39,007 bases of DNA from Betaproteobacteria bacterium (GCA_009693235.1 SHXR01000043.1:1-39007); one strand, 5' to 3'; counted from the stretch's first letter, positions 8,272 through 17,595 are shown. A program made the numbers and translations. Notes: generated from the letters alone by a model not told the origin.

Positions 8272-9590
8272 TTCAGGAACTCCGGAGAAATCAGCTTAGG
8301 CAGAATCAGTACCACATCGGGCCAGACAATGATCAGCACCAGCACACCCAACATCGGCATCAACATAATCATGACATCCTTCAGCGCCTCGGTGATGCGA
8401 ATACCAGCGACCGAGCAGGCAATCATCAAGCATAAGCCATACGGCGGCGTCACCAACCCAAAGGCGAGCGAAACGATTCCCACCATCGCGAAATGCACCG
8501 GATCCAACCCCGCCGCCTTGGCAACGGGCTGGAGAATTGTGCCGACGATGATGATCGCCGGAATAGCATCGAGAAAACAGCCGACCACGAGAAATACAAA
8601 AGCGATAAAGAGGCCGGCGGCGATCGGTCCCATTTCCCAGCCGATTACATTGGTGAGCAACGCCTTCGGAATCTGATAATAGGCGAGCAACCAACCAAAC
8701 GCGCTGGCGGTGCCGACACAGAAAAGCGCGACGCCCGCGAGTTTGCCGGTATCGGCAAGTGCCTCATGCAGGCCCTTCAACCCCATTTCCCGATAGAAAA
8801 ATAGCGAGAGCACGCCGGCATAGAGCACCGCGATGCAAGCCGACTCCGTCGCGGTGAACCAACCGAAGATCTTGCCGCCAATGATGATCACCGGGGTCAT
8901 AAGCGCCGGGATCGAAACGAGCAAGGAGCGGCCGAGTTCGACCCATGACTCGCGTGGATAGGTCGGATAACCGCGCGCCTTGGCGTAAGCGTGAACGGTG
9001 GCCATCTGCACCAATCCGATCAAGAGCCCGGGAATGATGCCGGCCAGAAACAGTGCGCCAATCGACACGGTAAGCACACCGCCCCATACGATCATCAGGA
9101 TCGAGGGTGGGATGATGACGGCGAGCACCGCCGACACCGCGGTAATGGCAACCGAAAAACTGTCGTCGTAGCCTTCCTTCCTCTGTGCCTCGATGAAGAT
9201 TTTCGATTGGCTGGCTGCATCCGCGGTGGATGATCCGGAGATCCCGGCGAAAAATATCGACAGAACGACGTTGATCTGCGCAAGGCCACCGGGGAAATGC
9301 CCGACCATCGCACGCGACAGACGAAGCAGCCGGTCGGTGATGCCGCCCACGTTCATGAGATTGGCGGTGAGCAAAAAGAACGGCACCGCCAGGAGGATGA
9401 ACGAATTGTAGGCGTTGAAGGTTTCCTGCACGAGATTCATCGGCGTGAGGCGGGGCTCGACGAGAAAAATAGGCAGACAAGCAAAGCCCAGCGCGAAGGC
9501 GATCGGTACCCGTAGCGCTATGAGAAGAAAAAACACGCCAAAGAGAATAGCGGCCGCTTCGCCTGGAGAGAGGGTGGTTGCACCGGGCAT
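8268..9590 (-). CDS. dctM: TRAP transporter large permease DctM
   Basis: This is the large membrane subunit of a tripartite ATP-independent periplasmic transporter, which drives uptake of organic or sugar acids with a sodium or proton gradient. The 440-residue protein has about a dozen hydrophobic segments. Family features include VPFFLLTANLMNVGGITDRL, the FFAGISGSSTADAAS loop and VTPPYGLCLMIAC. The ATG overlaps the dctQ stop (TGATG), and a good AGGAG site lies upstream. It acts with DctQ and DctP encoded immediately upstream. Confidence 0.95.
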   Translation of the reverse strand: MPGATTLSPGEAAAILFGVFFLLIALRVPIAFALGFACLPIFLVEPRLTPMNLVQETFNAYNSFILLAVPFFLLTANLMNVGGITDRLLRLSRAMVGHFPGGLAQINVVLSIFFAGISGSSTADAASQSKIFIEAQRKEGYDDSFSVAITAVSAVLAVIIPPSILMIVWGGVLTVSIGALFLAGIIPGLLIGLVQMATVHAYAKARGYPTYPRESWVELGRSLLVSIPALMTPVIIIGGKIFGWFTATESACIAVLYAGVLSLFFYREMGLKGLHEALADTGKLAGVALFCVGTASAFGWLLAYYQIPKALLTNVIGWEMGPIAAGLFIAFVFLVVGCFLDAIPAIIIVGTILQPVAKAAGLDPVHFAMVGIVSLAFGLVTPPYGLCLMIACSVAGIRITEALKDVMIMLMPMLGVLVLIIVWPDVVLILPKLISPEFLK

Positions 9591-10069
9591 CAGCGCGCTC
9601 CTTTCGCGACGATCCGAGCATCGTCCAGCAGCCGTTCACCGGCAAACACCAGCCAGGTAAGCCCGGTCACCGGCCAGGCAACATGAATCGTCCATAGCGG
9701 CAGTTCGGCGAGTTCGGAAATCCGATTCCAGCCAAAGCGGGTGAACTCGATGCCCCACCACACGAACACGATCGCGAATACCAGCACGAACATATTGCTT
9801 ACGATCCGGAGCACCGCGTTGGCGCGCGGACCGAGCACCGGCCAGATGTCGACGTCGAAATGCGCGCCCTCGCGGATGCCGACCATAGCGCCAATCATGA
9901 TCATCCAGACAAAGAGAAAGCGCGCCATCTCTTCGGTCCAGATGTACGCCGGGATGATCGGGATGGTGCGGGAGAAAATCTGCATGCTGACCGGGATGAT
10001 TAACACGGCCGTGGCTATCACCAGGAGCAAATTGAGCGCATGGTGAAAGGCGGACACCAATGTCCGCAT
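9590..10069 (-). CDS. dctQ: TRAP transporter small permease DctQ
   Basis: This is the small membrane subunit, with four predicted helices, that partners DctM. The frame is open to a GTG at 10120, but I choose ATG 10069 because AAGGGAG lies eight bases upstream and the first helix then begins near residue 11 (159 residues). Recognisable family segments are YIWTEEMARFLFVWMIMIGA and REGAHFDVDIW. It lies between dctP and dctM; its stop overlaps the dctM start. Starting at the GTG would make it abut dctP with no ribosome binding site. Confidence 0.9.
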   Translation of the reverse strand: MRTLVSAFHHALNLLLVIATAVLIIPVSMQIFSRTIPIIPAYIWTEEMARFLFVWMIMIGAMVGIREGAHFDVDIWPVLGPRANAVLRIVSNMFVLVFAIVFVWWGIEFTRFGWNRISELAELPLWTIHVAWPVTGLTWLVFAGERLLDDARIVAKGAR

Positions 10070-10120
10070 CAGCCCTGCTCCCTTGGCATCCGCCCGAGCG
10101 ACGAAGCGGTCGCCTGTCAC

Positions 10121-11116
10121 TTATTTGATTGCGCTGATTTTCGCGAGGATCTGCTCCGCACCGATTTCCTTGGCATAGGCCGCGAGCACCGGTTCCACCG
10201 CGCTTTGCAGTTGCGCCCGATCAGTGAAGGGCACGCGCTTTAGCTTGCCCGCTTTTTCCAACGCATCGAGCTTAGCGGCATCTTCGCTCGATTCAACCTG
10301 GCGTCCATGCGCGCCTGCTTCCTTCCCGGCGCGGAGCACCGCCGCCTGCAGATCAGCGGGCAACTGCTTGAACGTCTTGGTCGAGAAGCAAAGCGGCCGA
10401 ATGGTGATCGCATGCTCGGTCAGATTGAGGTTGGGGCCCACCTCGAAGAATTTCATCTGTTCGACCCCGGCCGCCTCGTTCTCACCGGCCTGGATGACGC
10501 CGTTCTGGATCGCGTTATAGACCTCGTTATAGGCGATTACGGTGGGCGCCATGCCGGCTGCGGCGAACATCCGACTCCAGATCGGCGCACCCTGCACCCG
10601 CACCTTCAAGCCCTTTAGTTCGGCCATATTGCGCACCGGCTTATTGGCGAAGATGTTGCGCACGCCGCCGCCCGCATAGCCGATCAGCATCACTTCCGCT
10701 TTTTGATTCACTTCGTCGGCGATCGGCTTCAATAGGTCCGCATCGAGCACCTTGTTCCAATGTGCAAGATCGCGAAACAGGAACGGCGCATCGATGAACG
10801 GGGCGGCCCGTGAGAAGGTCGACATATGCGCGGGGGACACGATGCCGTAGTCGACCGCTTTGCCCTGCGCCATGTACTCGAAATACTGCTTCTCAAGGCC
10901 GAGCGCGCTGTTCTTGTGCAGCGTGAAATTGATCGGCTTGGCGTAGTACTTCTTCACCAGCTCTTCGAAACGCACGAGCGACTTGGTGAAGACATGGTCA
11001 TCATTGAACTGTACCGCGCCATTGAGGGTGATCGTCTGCTGCGCTGCTGCCGCCAATGGCAATGCAAGCGCTAGCGCGCATGCAAGCCCGTGCTGGATTA
11101 ATGTTTCGCGATTCAT
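10121..11116 (-). CDS. dctP: TRAP transporter substrate-binding protein DctP
   Basis: This is the periplasmic receptor of the TRAP system. The signal peptide is Ala/Leu rich (ACALALALPLAAAA). The mature part has the DctP-type segments LKGLKVRVQ and YNEVYNAIQNGVIQAGENE; the Arg in the former usually pairs with a ligand carboxylate, which suggests an acidic substrate. The length of 331 residues is normal. The ribosome binding site is very strong (AAGGAGGAGAT before the ATG), in keeping with the excess of receptor over permease. It lies 33 bp after the crotonase gene. Confidence 0.94.
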   Translation of the reverse strand: MNRETLIQHGLACALALALPLAAAAQQTITLNGAVQFNDDHVFTKSLVRFEELVKKYYAKPINFTLHKNSALGLEKQYFEYMAQGKAVDYGIVSPAHMSTFSRAAPFIDAPFLFRDLAHWNKVLDADLLKPIADEVNQKAEVMLIGYAGGGVRNIFANKPVRNMAELKGLKVRVQGAPIWSRMFAAAGMAPTVIAYNEVYNAIQNGVIQAGENEAAGVEQMKFFEVGPNLNLTEHAITIRPLCFSTKTFKQLPADLQAAVLRAGKEAGAHGRQVESSEDAAKLDALEKAGKLKRVPFTDRAQLQSAVEPVLAAYAKEIGAEQILAKISAIK

Positions 11117-11149
11117 ATCTCCTCCTTATGAAACGGCATACTGGAACAA

Positions 11150-11926
11150 CTAGCGACCGCTGAACTTCGGTGGACGACGGCCGCGGAAAGCGTCGATTCC
11201 TTCCTGCGCATCGGCCGTTGAAGCGGTCAGACCAGCGGCCAATGCTTCAAGCGTCGTCGTGACGCCTTCGCCCACCGACGCATCGACCAACTGCTTGGCC
11301 GTCTGCACCGCCACCGGCGCGTTGTCGGCGATGCGGCGCGCCAACTCTAGCACGCGCTCCGCTAAGCGCTCGGACTGGACCACCTCATTGACCAGGCCCC
11401 ATTCATTGGCAAGCGTCGCGTCAATCGGCTGGCCGGAAAAAATCATTTGCTTGGCACGACCCGTACCAACCAAACGCGGTAGTCGCTGGGAACCGGTCCA
11501 GCCGGGGATTGCACCGATCGTGGTCTCGGGCAGCCCGAGACGCGCGGCCGTGGAGGCGATACGCATATCGCACGACAACGCGAGCTCCAGCCCGCCGCCG
11601 AATGCGAAGCCGCCAATCGCCGCAATGGTCGGTTGCCGCAATCGCGCAACACGATCGAATACGCGCTGCCCATCGCGAATCCAGCGCGCCCACATGCCCC
11701 GCCCACCCAGCGGCGCCCATTCGATGATGTCAGCGCCGGCGCAAAACGCCTTCGGCGACGCGGATTGCACGATCACGACGCGCACCGCATCGTCGGTATC
11801 GATGCGCTGGCATGCCGCTTCCAACTCGCCAAGCATCGCCATGTTGAATGCATTCAGCTTGTCGGCACGGTTCAACATGATGGTGGCGATGGCACCATCG
11901 ATAGCAAGGCGGATGAAATCACTCAT
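11150..11926 (-). CDS. Enoyl-CoA hydratase/isomerase (crotonase) family protein
   Basis: This is a crotonase-fold enzyme acting on acyl-CoA thioesters. Oxyanion-hole segments are AFCAGADI and GGGLELALSCD; a catalytic glutamate is likely in GLPETTIGAIPG. The C-terminal FRGRRPPKFSGR tail is typical of enoyl-CoA hydratases. The start is ATG 11926, preceded by GGAG; an upstream TTG would absorb that site. It has 258 residues. It is the only CoA-dependent enzyme in the block, so the pathway may end in, or pass through, an acyl-CoA. The exact reaction cannot be fixed from sequence. Confidence 0.88.
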   Translation of the reverse strand: MSDFIRLAIDGAIATIMLNRADKLNAFNMAMLGELEAACQRIDTDDAVRVVIVQSASPKAFCAGADIIEWAPLGGRGMWARWIRDGQRVFDRVARLRQPTIAAIGGFAFGGGLELALSCDMRIASTAARLGLPETTIGAIPGWTGSQRLPRLVGTGRAKQMIFSGQPIDATLANEWGLVNEVVQSERLAERVLELARRIADNAPVAVQTAKQLVDASVGEGVTTTLEALAAGLTASTADAQEGIDAFRGRRPPKFSGR

Positions 11927-12121
11927 GGCGGACTCCAAAGTCGAGCCGCGTATTGTGACGCAGAAGGCTAAATGTCGGTGGTGCGGCCATGCACATGCCC
12001 TGCCCCCCTTGATAAAGGGGATCAGTCCTCGTCATGATTCGCTCTCGGTGCCGCGTTATCGAATGAGCAAGCCCCGCCACGGTTCGTAGTGAGGCGCTCG
12101 TCATTACGCAGCGATGAAAGT

Positions 12122-13288
12122 TCAGGCGTCGACGCCGTGGGTCGCCAATAGTTGACGCATTCGTGCGCAAGCAAGCGCTGGGTCGCGCAACAGCCCTGCC
12201 CGATCGGCAAGCCGAAAGGCCTCGGCAAAATGAAGAATATGGCGTGCGCTTTGTTGCCCGCCCACCATGATGAAATGTTGCTGATGGCCGTTCAGCCAGG
12301 CCATAAACACGACGCCAGTCTTGTAGAAGCGCGTCGGTGCACGAAAGAGGTGGCGGGATAGCGGAACGGTCGGCGCAAAGAGTTCGTGGTAGCGCGCTTT
12401 ATCGCCCGCCGCGAGGGCCGCCAGCGCTGCCCATGCGGCCGGCGCAATCGCATCGAAGATGCCAAGCAAGGCGTCCGAATAGCCCTCGCTATCCCCTGCG
12501 ATCAATTCCGGGTAATTGAAGTCATCGCCCGAGTACATTCGAATGCCGGGCTTCAAGTGCCGGCGCATGAGAATTTCCTCGTCCTTATCGAGGAGCGAAA
12601 CCTTGACGCCATCGATCTTCGCCGCGTTGTCGTTAATCACTGTAACGGCCGTTTGCATCGCCTCAGGATGACTGGCATTCCCCTAGTAACCGGCCAGCGT
12701 GGGATCAAACATTTCGCCCAGCCACTGAATGATCACCGACTCCTTTACTTGCGCGAGAACGCGCTCGTACACGCGCGCGTAGTCGTCCGGCGTCTTCGCG
12801 CATGCGGCGAGCGCGCGACTCGCCATCAAAATGATGCGACTCCCCGCGCGTTCAACCGCTTCGCATTGTTCTTCGTAGGCCGCGGTCACTTGATCGATGG
12901 TGAGCGCTCCGGTAACGGCGAGGTGATCGGTCCCCGCACCACTGGCTAACATTGCGCCGGGAAAATCTCTCGCGGCCGCAACGGAAGCCTTGATCAGTTG
13001 CAGGGAAGTGGCCCAGTCAAGACCCATGCCGCGCTGCGCGGTATCCATCGCCTCGGCCACGCCCAGGCCAAGCGACCAGAGATGACGGCGAAAGGCAATC
13101 GTTGCGTCCCAATCAATCGCGGCTTCCACCCACGGATCTTTGCTTGACCAGGGATCGGCGACCACATGCGCCGCGGCGTAGGCAACGCGGTTGAACTTTG
13201 CGGGCGTTTGCGTTGCGCCGAAGTTCTTCGGTTCGGACAATACAAACCGCTCGGTCTTGCCGTGAGCGATAGGCAGGTCAATGCTCAT
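12122..13288 (-). pseudogene. DUF993 (dihydrodipicolinate synthase-like) gene with in-frame TAG
   Basis: The whole DUF993 family length (388 codons) is present in one frame but is broken by TAG at 12683-12685 (codon 202). The N-terminal part ends GEMFDPTLAGY; the next codons read GNASHPEAMQ and the frame runs on through LLDKDEEILMRRHLKPG, YSGDDFNYPELIAGDSEGY and VGGQQSARHILHFAE. From memory the family has Trp after LAGY, so TGG to TAG is the simplest change. No frameshift is present. DUF993 proteins look like class I aldolase-type TIM barrels and often lie beside Gfo/Idh/MocA dehydrogenases and TIM-barrel isomerases, as here. The start at ATG 13288 is uncertain; a GTG at 13312 with a purine-rich upstream site is possible. 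Confidence 0.85.
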
Positions 13289-13341
13289 CTTGGCGGTAGT
13301 CCGTGCGTTCACGTCACCTCTCACCGTTCACTGCTTTACCA

Positions 13342-14493
13342 TCACAGCGCCAACGCCGCCACATCCACCCAACGCCGCTCCCGCCATGATTGCTGCGCGC
13401 ATTCGACGAGCTGCACGCCTTTGGCGCCCTCCAGGAGGTTCCACTTGAATGGCGCATCCTCGCAGACGTGGCGAATGGACAGTTCCCACTGCGCCTTGAA
13501 CGCATTGTCGTAGGCGATGTTGTTCCGGACTTCCTACCAGGTGTTGAAAAAATAGATGGTCTGCGGAACATCGGGATTCCACACCGGTTTGGGTGTATTG
13601 ACGCGCGCTTGCGAATGACAGCGCTGCAGGCCCACCACCGCCGAACCGTGCGTGCCGTCGACCTGGAAAGTCACGAGATCATCGCGCCGGACCCTGACAC
13701 ACCAGCTTGAGTTGATCTGCGCAATGACACCCGACTCCAATTGCAGCGTGGCATACGCCGCATCATCGGCGGTCGCCTGATAGGGCTTGCCATCTTCATC
13801 CCAGCGCTTTGGAAGATGCGTCGCGCCAAGACACGTCACGCTCTTCACACCACCGAACAGGTTGTCGAGCACATAGCGCCAATGGCACAGCATGTCGAGA
13901 ATGACGCCGCCGCCGTCTTCGGTACGATAATTTCAGGATGGCCGATTGGCAGGCTGCAGATCGCCTTCGAACACCCAATAGCCGAATTCACCCCGGACCG
14001 AAAGGATGCGACCGAAGAATTCCGCGTCGATCAACATCTTCAATTTCAACAGACCGGGCAACCACAGCTTGTCTTGCACCACCCCATGCTTCACGCCCGC
14101 CTGTTGGGCGAGGCGATAGAGATCGATCGCATCGGCAAGGTTGGTCGCCACCGGCTTTTCACAGTAGATGTGTTTGCCAAGCGCAATCGCCCGCCTGAGC
14201 AAGGTGGGCCGCATCTGGGTGGTGGCCACATCAAAGAACACCGTATCATTCTGGTCGGCCATCGCGCGATCAAGATCGGTGGTCCAGCGCAGGACGTTGT
14301 GGGCCTTGGCGAGCGCACGGAGCTTTTCTTCATTTCGCCCGACCAAGATCGGGTCAGGCATCACCCGCGTGCCATCTGTCAATCGCACACCGCCTTGCGC
14401 GCGGATGGCGGCAATCGAACGGGCCAAATGCTGGTTGGTGCCCATGCGGGCGGTGACGCCGTACATGATGATGCCGAGTCGTTGTTCGCTCAT
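13342..14493 (-). pseudogene. Gfo/Idh/MocA-family dehydrogenase gene with two in-frame stops
   Basis: This is a NAD(P)-dependent sugar or cyclitol dehydrogenase gene, 383 codons long in one frame, with two stop codons: TGA at 13933-13935 (codon 187) and TAG at 13534-13536 (codon 320). Between the stops the frame reads NYRTEDGGGVILDMLCHWRY and onwards; after the second it reads EVRNNIAYDNAFKAQWE and ends at TGA 13342. The Rossmann part is intact, with the EKP motif (GKHIYCEKPVATN). By family memory the first stop replaces Trp (TGG) and the second Gln (CAG); both are single transitions. No frameshift is present. It lies 6 bp after the HIBADH-like gene and about 50 bp before the DUF993 gene. Confidence 0.88.
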
Positions 14494-14499
14494 TGATTT

Positions 14500-15405
14500 C
14501 TACACCTTGTTCGCGGGTCCGAAGCGCTGCCGCCTGACCACTTCCACCACCGCTGAATTATCGATTTCGCCATCGCCATCGGCAATCGCCTGCCGGAGGA
14601 GCTCGTCATGCCGGGCAGACATCGGCAGGCGCATACCGAGCCGCTCTGCTTGTGCGAGGATCAAGGTGACGTCCTTCGCATGCTGACTCAAGCGACCCTG
14701 CACCGTGTAGTCGCGCGCAAGCATCTTATCGCCTTTGATATCCATCACCTGCGAGTAGGCAGCGGAGGCCTTCAGCACACCCAGCAATGCGCCGGCGTCG
14801 AGCCCCATCCGTTCAGCGAAGGCGAGACCTTCACCAAGAGCGGCGCGATTGAGCCCAAGGACCAGGTTGATGACCAGCTTGGCACGGGCACCCGCGCCTG
14901 CATCGCCGACGTGAAACCACTGCTTGGCAACGATCTCGAACAAGTCCGCGGCGAGCGTCACCGCGCTTGCATCACCGCCCACCATCATGACCGAATCGCG
15001 TTGGCGCACTTGCACGCTCGTGCCTGAAATCGTCGCATCGAGAACGGGTACACCGATGGCCTGAGCGCGACGTGCCGTTGCGACGACGAGATCCGGATCA
15101 CTGGTCGTCGTGCTCACAATCACTTGTGGGCGGGTGCCGGCATGCATGACTCCAGCTTCGCCCCACAGCGCACGCTCGATGTCGCGGTCATCGAACACCG
15201 CGAGAACGAGTCGCCTGGTTTGATTGGTTAGCACGGCCGGTGATGCGGCAACCGTGCCACCGCATGCGCGCAAATGCGCGCATCGCTCAGCCTTGAGGTC
15301 AAAGCCGCACACTGCAACGCCCGCTTCCAGCAGCCGTTCAGCGATCGCCGTGCCGACCAAACCAAGCCCGATGATGCCGATGGGGCTCACTGGCGTCGCC
15401 GTCAT
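14500..15405 (-). CDS. NAD(P)-dependent oxidoreductase, 3-hydroxyisobutyrate dehydrogenase family
   Basis: This is a beta-hydroxyacid dehydrogenase. The Rossmann motif GIIGLGLVGTAIAERLLEAG lies at the N terminus, the substrate-site segment is VLDATISGTSVQ, and the catalytic lysine is in GAGARAKLVINLVLG. The start is ATG 15405 with GGAAGGA seven bases upstream; it overlaps the stop of the enolase-family gene by ATGA, so the two are coupled. It has 301 residues. It probably oxidises a hydroxyacid or reduces a semialdehyde made by its neighbours. The substrate is unknown. It should not be confused with the GlxR-like paralogue at 25453, which is a separate gene. Confidence 0.88.
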   Translation of the reverse strand: MTATPVSPIGIIGLGLVGTAIAERLLEAGVAVCGFDLKAERCAHLRACGGTVAASPAVLTNQTRRLVLAVFDDRDIERALWGEAGVMHAGTRPQVIVSTTTSDPDLVVATARRAQAIGVPVLDATISGTSVQVRQRDSVMMVGGDASAVTLAADLFEIVAKQWFHVGDAGAGARAKLVINLVLGLNRAALGEGLAFAERMGLDAGALLGVLKASAAYSQVMDIKGDKMLARDYTVQGRLSQHAKDVTLILAQAERLGMRLPMSARHDELLRQAIADGDGEIDNSAVVEVVRRQRFGPANKV

Positions 15406-16844
15406 GCAAATCCTTCCGCGAATACTCGTCGCATTGCCGGCCAACTTGGTTCCACGTTCACACCCATCCCCGCACAGCGCAGGGAACCAATCGCAATCAT
15501 GCCACCACCGATGCGCAAACGAACGGCCCCGAAGCTTTGCTCATAGAGATCGCCATGGGCGATATGGAAAGATCGTTGCTCCGCTTCATTGAGGCCCGCC
15601 ATGCCATTCACATAGTGGTGGCCATTGCGCTCGACATGGCCAAGACCAAGGAGGGCAACGATGGCCAAGTCCTGCTGTAGCGCAACGCCCGCCTGGCAGG
15701 TGAGATCCTCGGCCGACATGAAATAGCGCGGCTTGCCGGCACCATTCCAATTTGCGCAGCGGGCGGCATTGATCACCGACTTGTATACCCCTTTGCAGGC
15801 CTTCGTCGAGACGCCGGTGTAACCCAGATGTTTCGCTTCCGAAAAGGCATCGAGGTCGCAGTCGGATTCATCGATGAGGAGCGGCTTACGGCGTGCCAGC
15901 GAAGCAACCGAGTGAGATAACGCCTTGGCCCGGCCAATCGGCTGCTCAATGTAGAGCACGCTCGCTGCCAGGCGTTTGAGCCTTGGCGCCTCGAGCATCT
16001 GACGCCATAATTGGGTCACGCTTTGCACATCATCGAATTGCTCATTGCCATCGAGTGACACGTAGTAGGGCGATGGGATAGTGTCCAGAACGGCGGCGAT
16101 GCTGGTAAGCCGCGCCAGGTCTTCATCCAGTTTGCCGCCCACTTTCAGCTTGAAATAAGCGTGCCCATAGGTTTGCACCACCTGTTCGAGCGTTTCGGGT
16201 AGACCATCGTGATGGCCGTTCTTCACATCGGCGGCGCGGATCGGGTCGACCAGTCCAACCGTGTGCCGGACATCGAGGGTCGAGGGCATCGACAACCGCT
16301 GAAGAAATGCATCGATATCGAAGCCCACCAGATCAGGTGTCAGCGCGTTCAAGGTGATACCGGGCACGTTCTGACGCATGCCGTCGAAGAAATGTATGTC
16401 GAGCAACCGCAGGAGCGCATCGAGCAAGGCCCGATCAATGAGGGCCGGACCGAAACTCGCTACCAGCGCGTTCAAGCCTGCCTTGCTGCAGGAATCGAGG
16501 TGCGGCGTGTAGCGGGCAGCGAAATGATCGAACGCCGAGCGAGGCTGCGTATCGCTCGTATAAGCGCGGGCGGCAATCGCGATCGAATCGCGCAGTTGCT
16601 GAAAATTGTCTTCATTGGACAGCGTGAGGTTCTTGTCAAACCACTTCGGGGCGAGGAGATCCGCTGCCATGCCAAAGCCTTCGCGCCCATCGGCAAGGCG
16701 AATCCTGACGCGGACGAACGCCTGTGGTGCGGCCGTGAGCGTGACGACGCCGAAGCGAAAGGGCAGCCGGAAGTTGACGTCGCGCTCAAATAGTTCAACC
16801 GATCGGACGGAGAATTGCGGCGCGGCGGGAAAAGCACGAATCAT
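15402..16844 (-). CDS. Enolase-superfamily (mandelate racemase-like) enzyme
   Basis: The enzyme abstracts an alpha-proton next to a carboxylate, leading to dehydration or racemisation of a hydroxyacid. Counting from ATG 16844, the catalytic layout is visible: KLK at 232-234, metal ligands D265 (SLDGNEQF), E300 (YIEQPI) and E326 (LIDESDCD), and a second catalytic Lys in GVSTKACKG (K348). At 480 residues it is longer than usual for the mandelate racemase group (about 370-400), with extra sequence in the N-terminal half. The frame is open to GTG 16916; no start has a clear ribosome binding site. It heads the catabolic block and is coupled to the downstream dehydrogenase. Confidence 0.85.
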   Translation of the reverse strand: MIRAFPAAPQFSVRSVELFERDVNFRLPFRFGVVTLTAAPQAFVRVRIRLADGREGFGMAADLLAPKWFDKNLTLSNEDNFQQLRDSIAIAARAYTSDTQPRSAFDHFAARYTPHLDSCSKAGLNALVASFGPALIDRALLDALLRLLDIHFFDGMRQNVPGITLNALTPDLVGFDIDAFLQRLSMPSTLDVRHTVGLVDPIRAADVKNGHHDGLPETLEQVVQTYGHAYFKLKVGGKLDEDLARLTSIAAVLDTIPSPYYVSLDGNEQFDDVQSVTQLWRQMLEAPRLKRLAASVLYIEQPIGRAKALSHSVASLARRKPLLIDESDCDLDAFSEAKHLGYTGVSTKACKGVYKSVINAARCANWNGAGKPRYFMSAEDLTCQAGVALQQDLAIVALLGLGHVERNGHHYVNGMAGLNEAEQRSFHIAHGDLYEQSFGAVRLRIGGGMIAIGSLRCAGMGVNVEPSWPAMRRVFAEGFA

Positions 16845-17028
16845 CGGGTACTCACAAGGGCAGGCGGGAGCTGTGTGAAGCAGGCCATCCCGCAATCGTG
16901 CGCACATATCAGCCACATGCTGCCAGAAAGAGGCCCGCCTCTGGAAGTCCTTTCGTAGATGTTGACGATCTGGTGTGCTGCGGAGCCGTCGCGCGGCACG
17001 TCAGACCATGCCGAACACCGTTATCCGA

Positions 17029-17262
17029 TCAAATCGGCCCCTTTTTCAGTGTCCGTGCTGATATCTCGACGTAAGCCAGTGGCTTGCCCACGGCTGCCAA
17101 CGTCGTGTCGCATGCGACCGAAGCCGCAGGCAAGCCCTACTGCACGATGACCAAAGGCGTCATCGTCGCATTCGGGTTGGCGTGTGCGTGCAGGGAAACC
17201 AAGGCCGCGATGGCACCGATCAAGATAAGAACGGTGACTCTTTTGGCGTTGAGAACAATCAT
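17029..17262 (-). pseudogene. Small exported ORF interrupted by TAG (candidate)
   Basis: From ATG 17262, preceded by GGAG at a good distance, the frame codes a convincing signal peptide (hydrophobic VTVLILIGAIAALVSL, then HAHA) and stops at TAG 17137-17139 (codon 42). It then continues without another stop for 35 codons (GLPAASVACDTTLAAVGKPL and onwards) to TGA 17029. A 41-residue secreted peptide, or a 77-residue protein broken by a CAG-to-TAG change, would both fit. I recognise no family. It lies upstream of the enolase-family gene on the same strand. Confidence 0.35.
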
Positions 17263-17502
17263 GGGTCACTCCATGAGCAGGAGGGGAAGGCGGGCGTTTG
17301 ACATCGCCTGGTTGGATGCCGCTTTGCGTCCTCGGGTCCGGCGTGACTACAATGCGGTCTCGATCAGCAAGGGCGATGGGATCGTAGCTGTCATCATCCA
17401 TTGACGATCAGGATTGGTGACCGGGAATACGGTACTTTGCCGCACAAACTAACATCGGGGCAGGATGGCGCGACACTTCATCAGCCGGTTGGGGAGAACA
17501 GC

Positions 17503-17580
17503 GTGTCTTGGCTCGACATCTACCTGCTAACGCTCTTTATCGCACTCGTGCTGCTGCTGGTGGCGCGTGGGAGAAGCTAG
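17503..17580 (+). CDS. Possible 25-residue single-helix membrane peptide
   Basis: A GTG at 17503 with GGGGAG six bases upstream opens a frame MSWLDIYLLTLFIALVLLL followed by VARGRS and TAG. It is one hydrophobic helix with a positively charged end, the shape of known bacterial small membrane proteins. It stands alone on the + strand between two minus-strand genes. No family is recognised; the evidence is only the start context and the composition. Confidence 0.4.
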   Translation: MSWLDIYLLTLFIALVLLLVARGRS

Positions 17581-17595
17581 CGCGCTCCTTGGGGC

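Noticed and set aside
12005-12020. Hairpin CCCCTT-gata-AAGGGG downstream of the DUF993 gene
   Set aside because: The stem is only 6 bp, lies about 100 bp after the stop and has no T-run, so a terminator call is not supported.
17084-17404. 106-codon + strand frame
   Set aside because: It is antisense to the small exported ORF with its good start signals and shows no protein-like features of its own.
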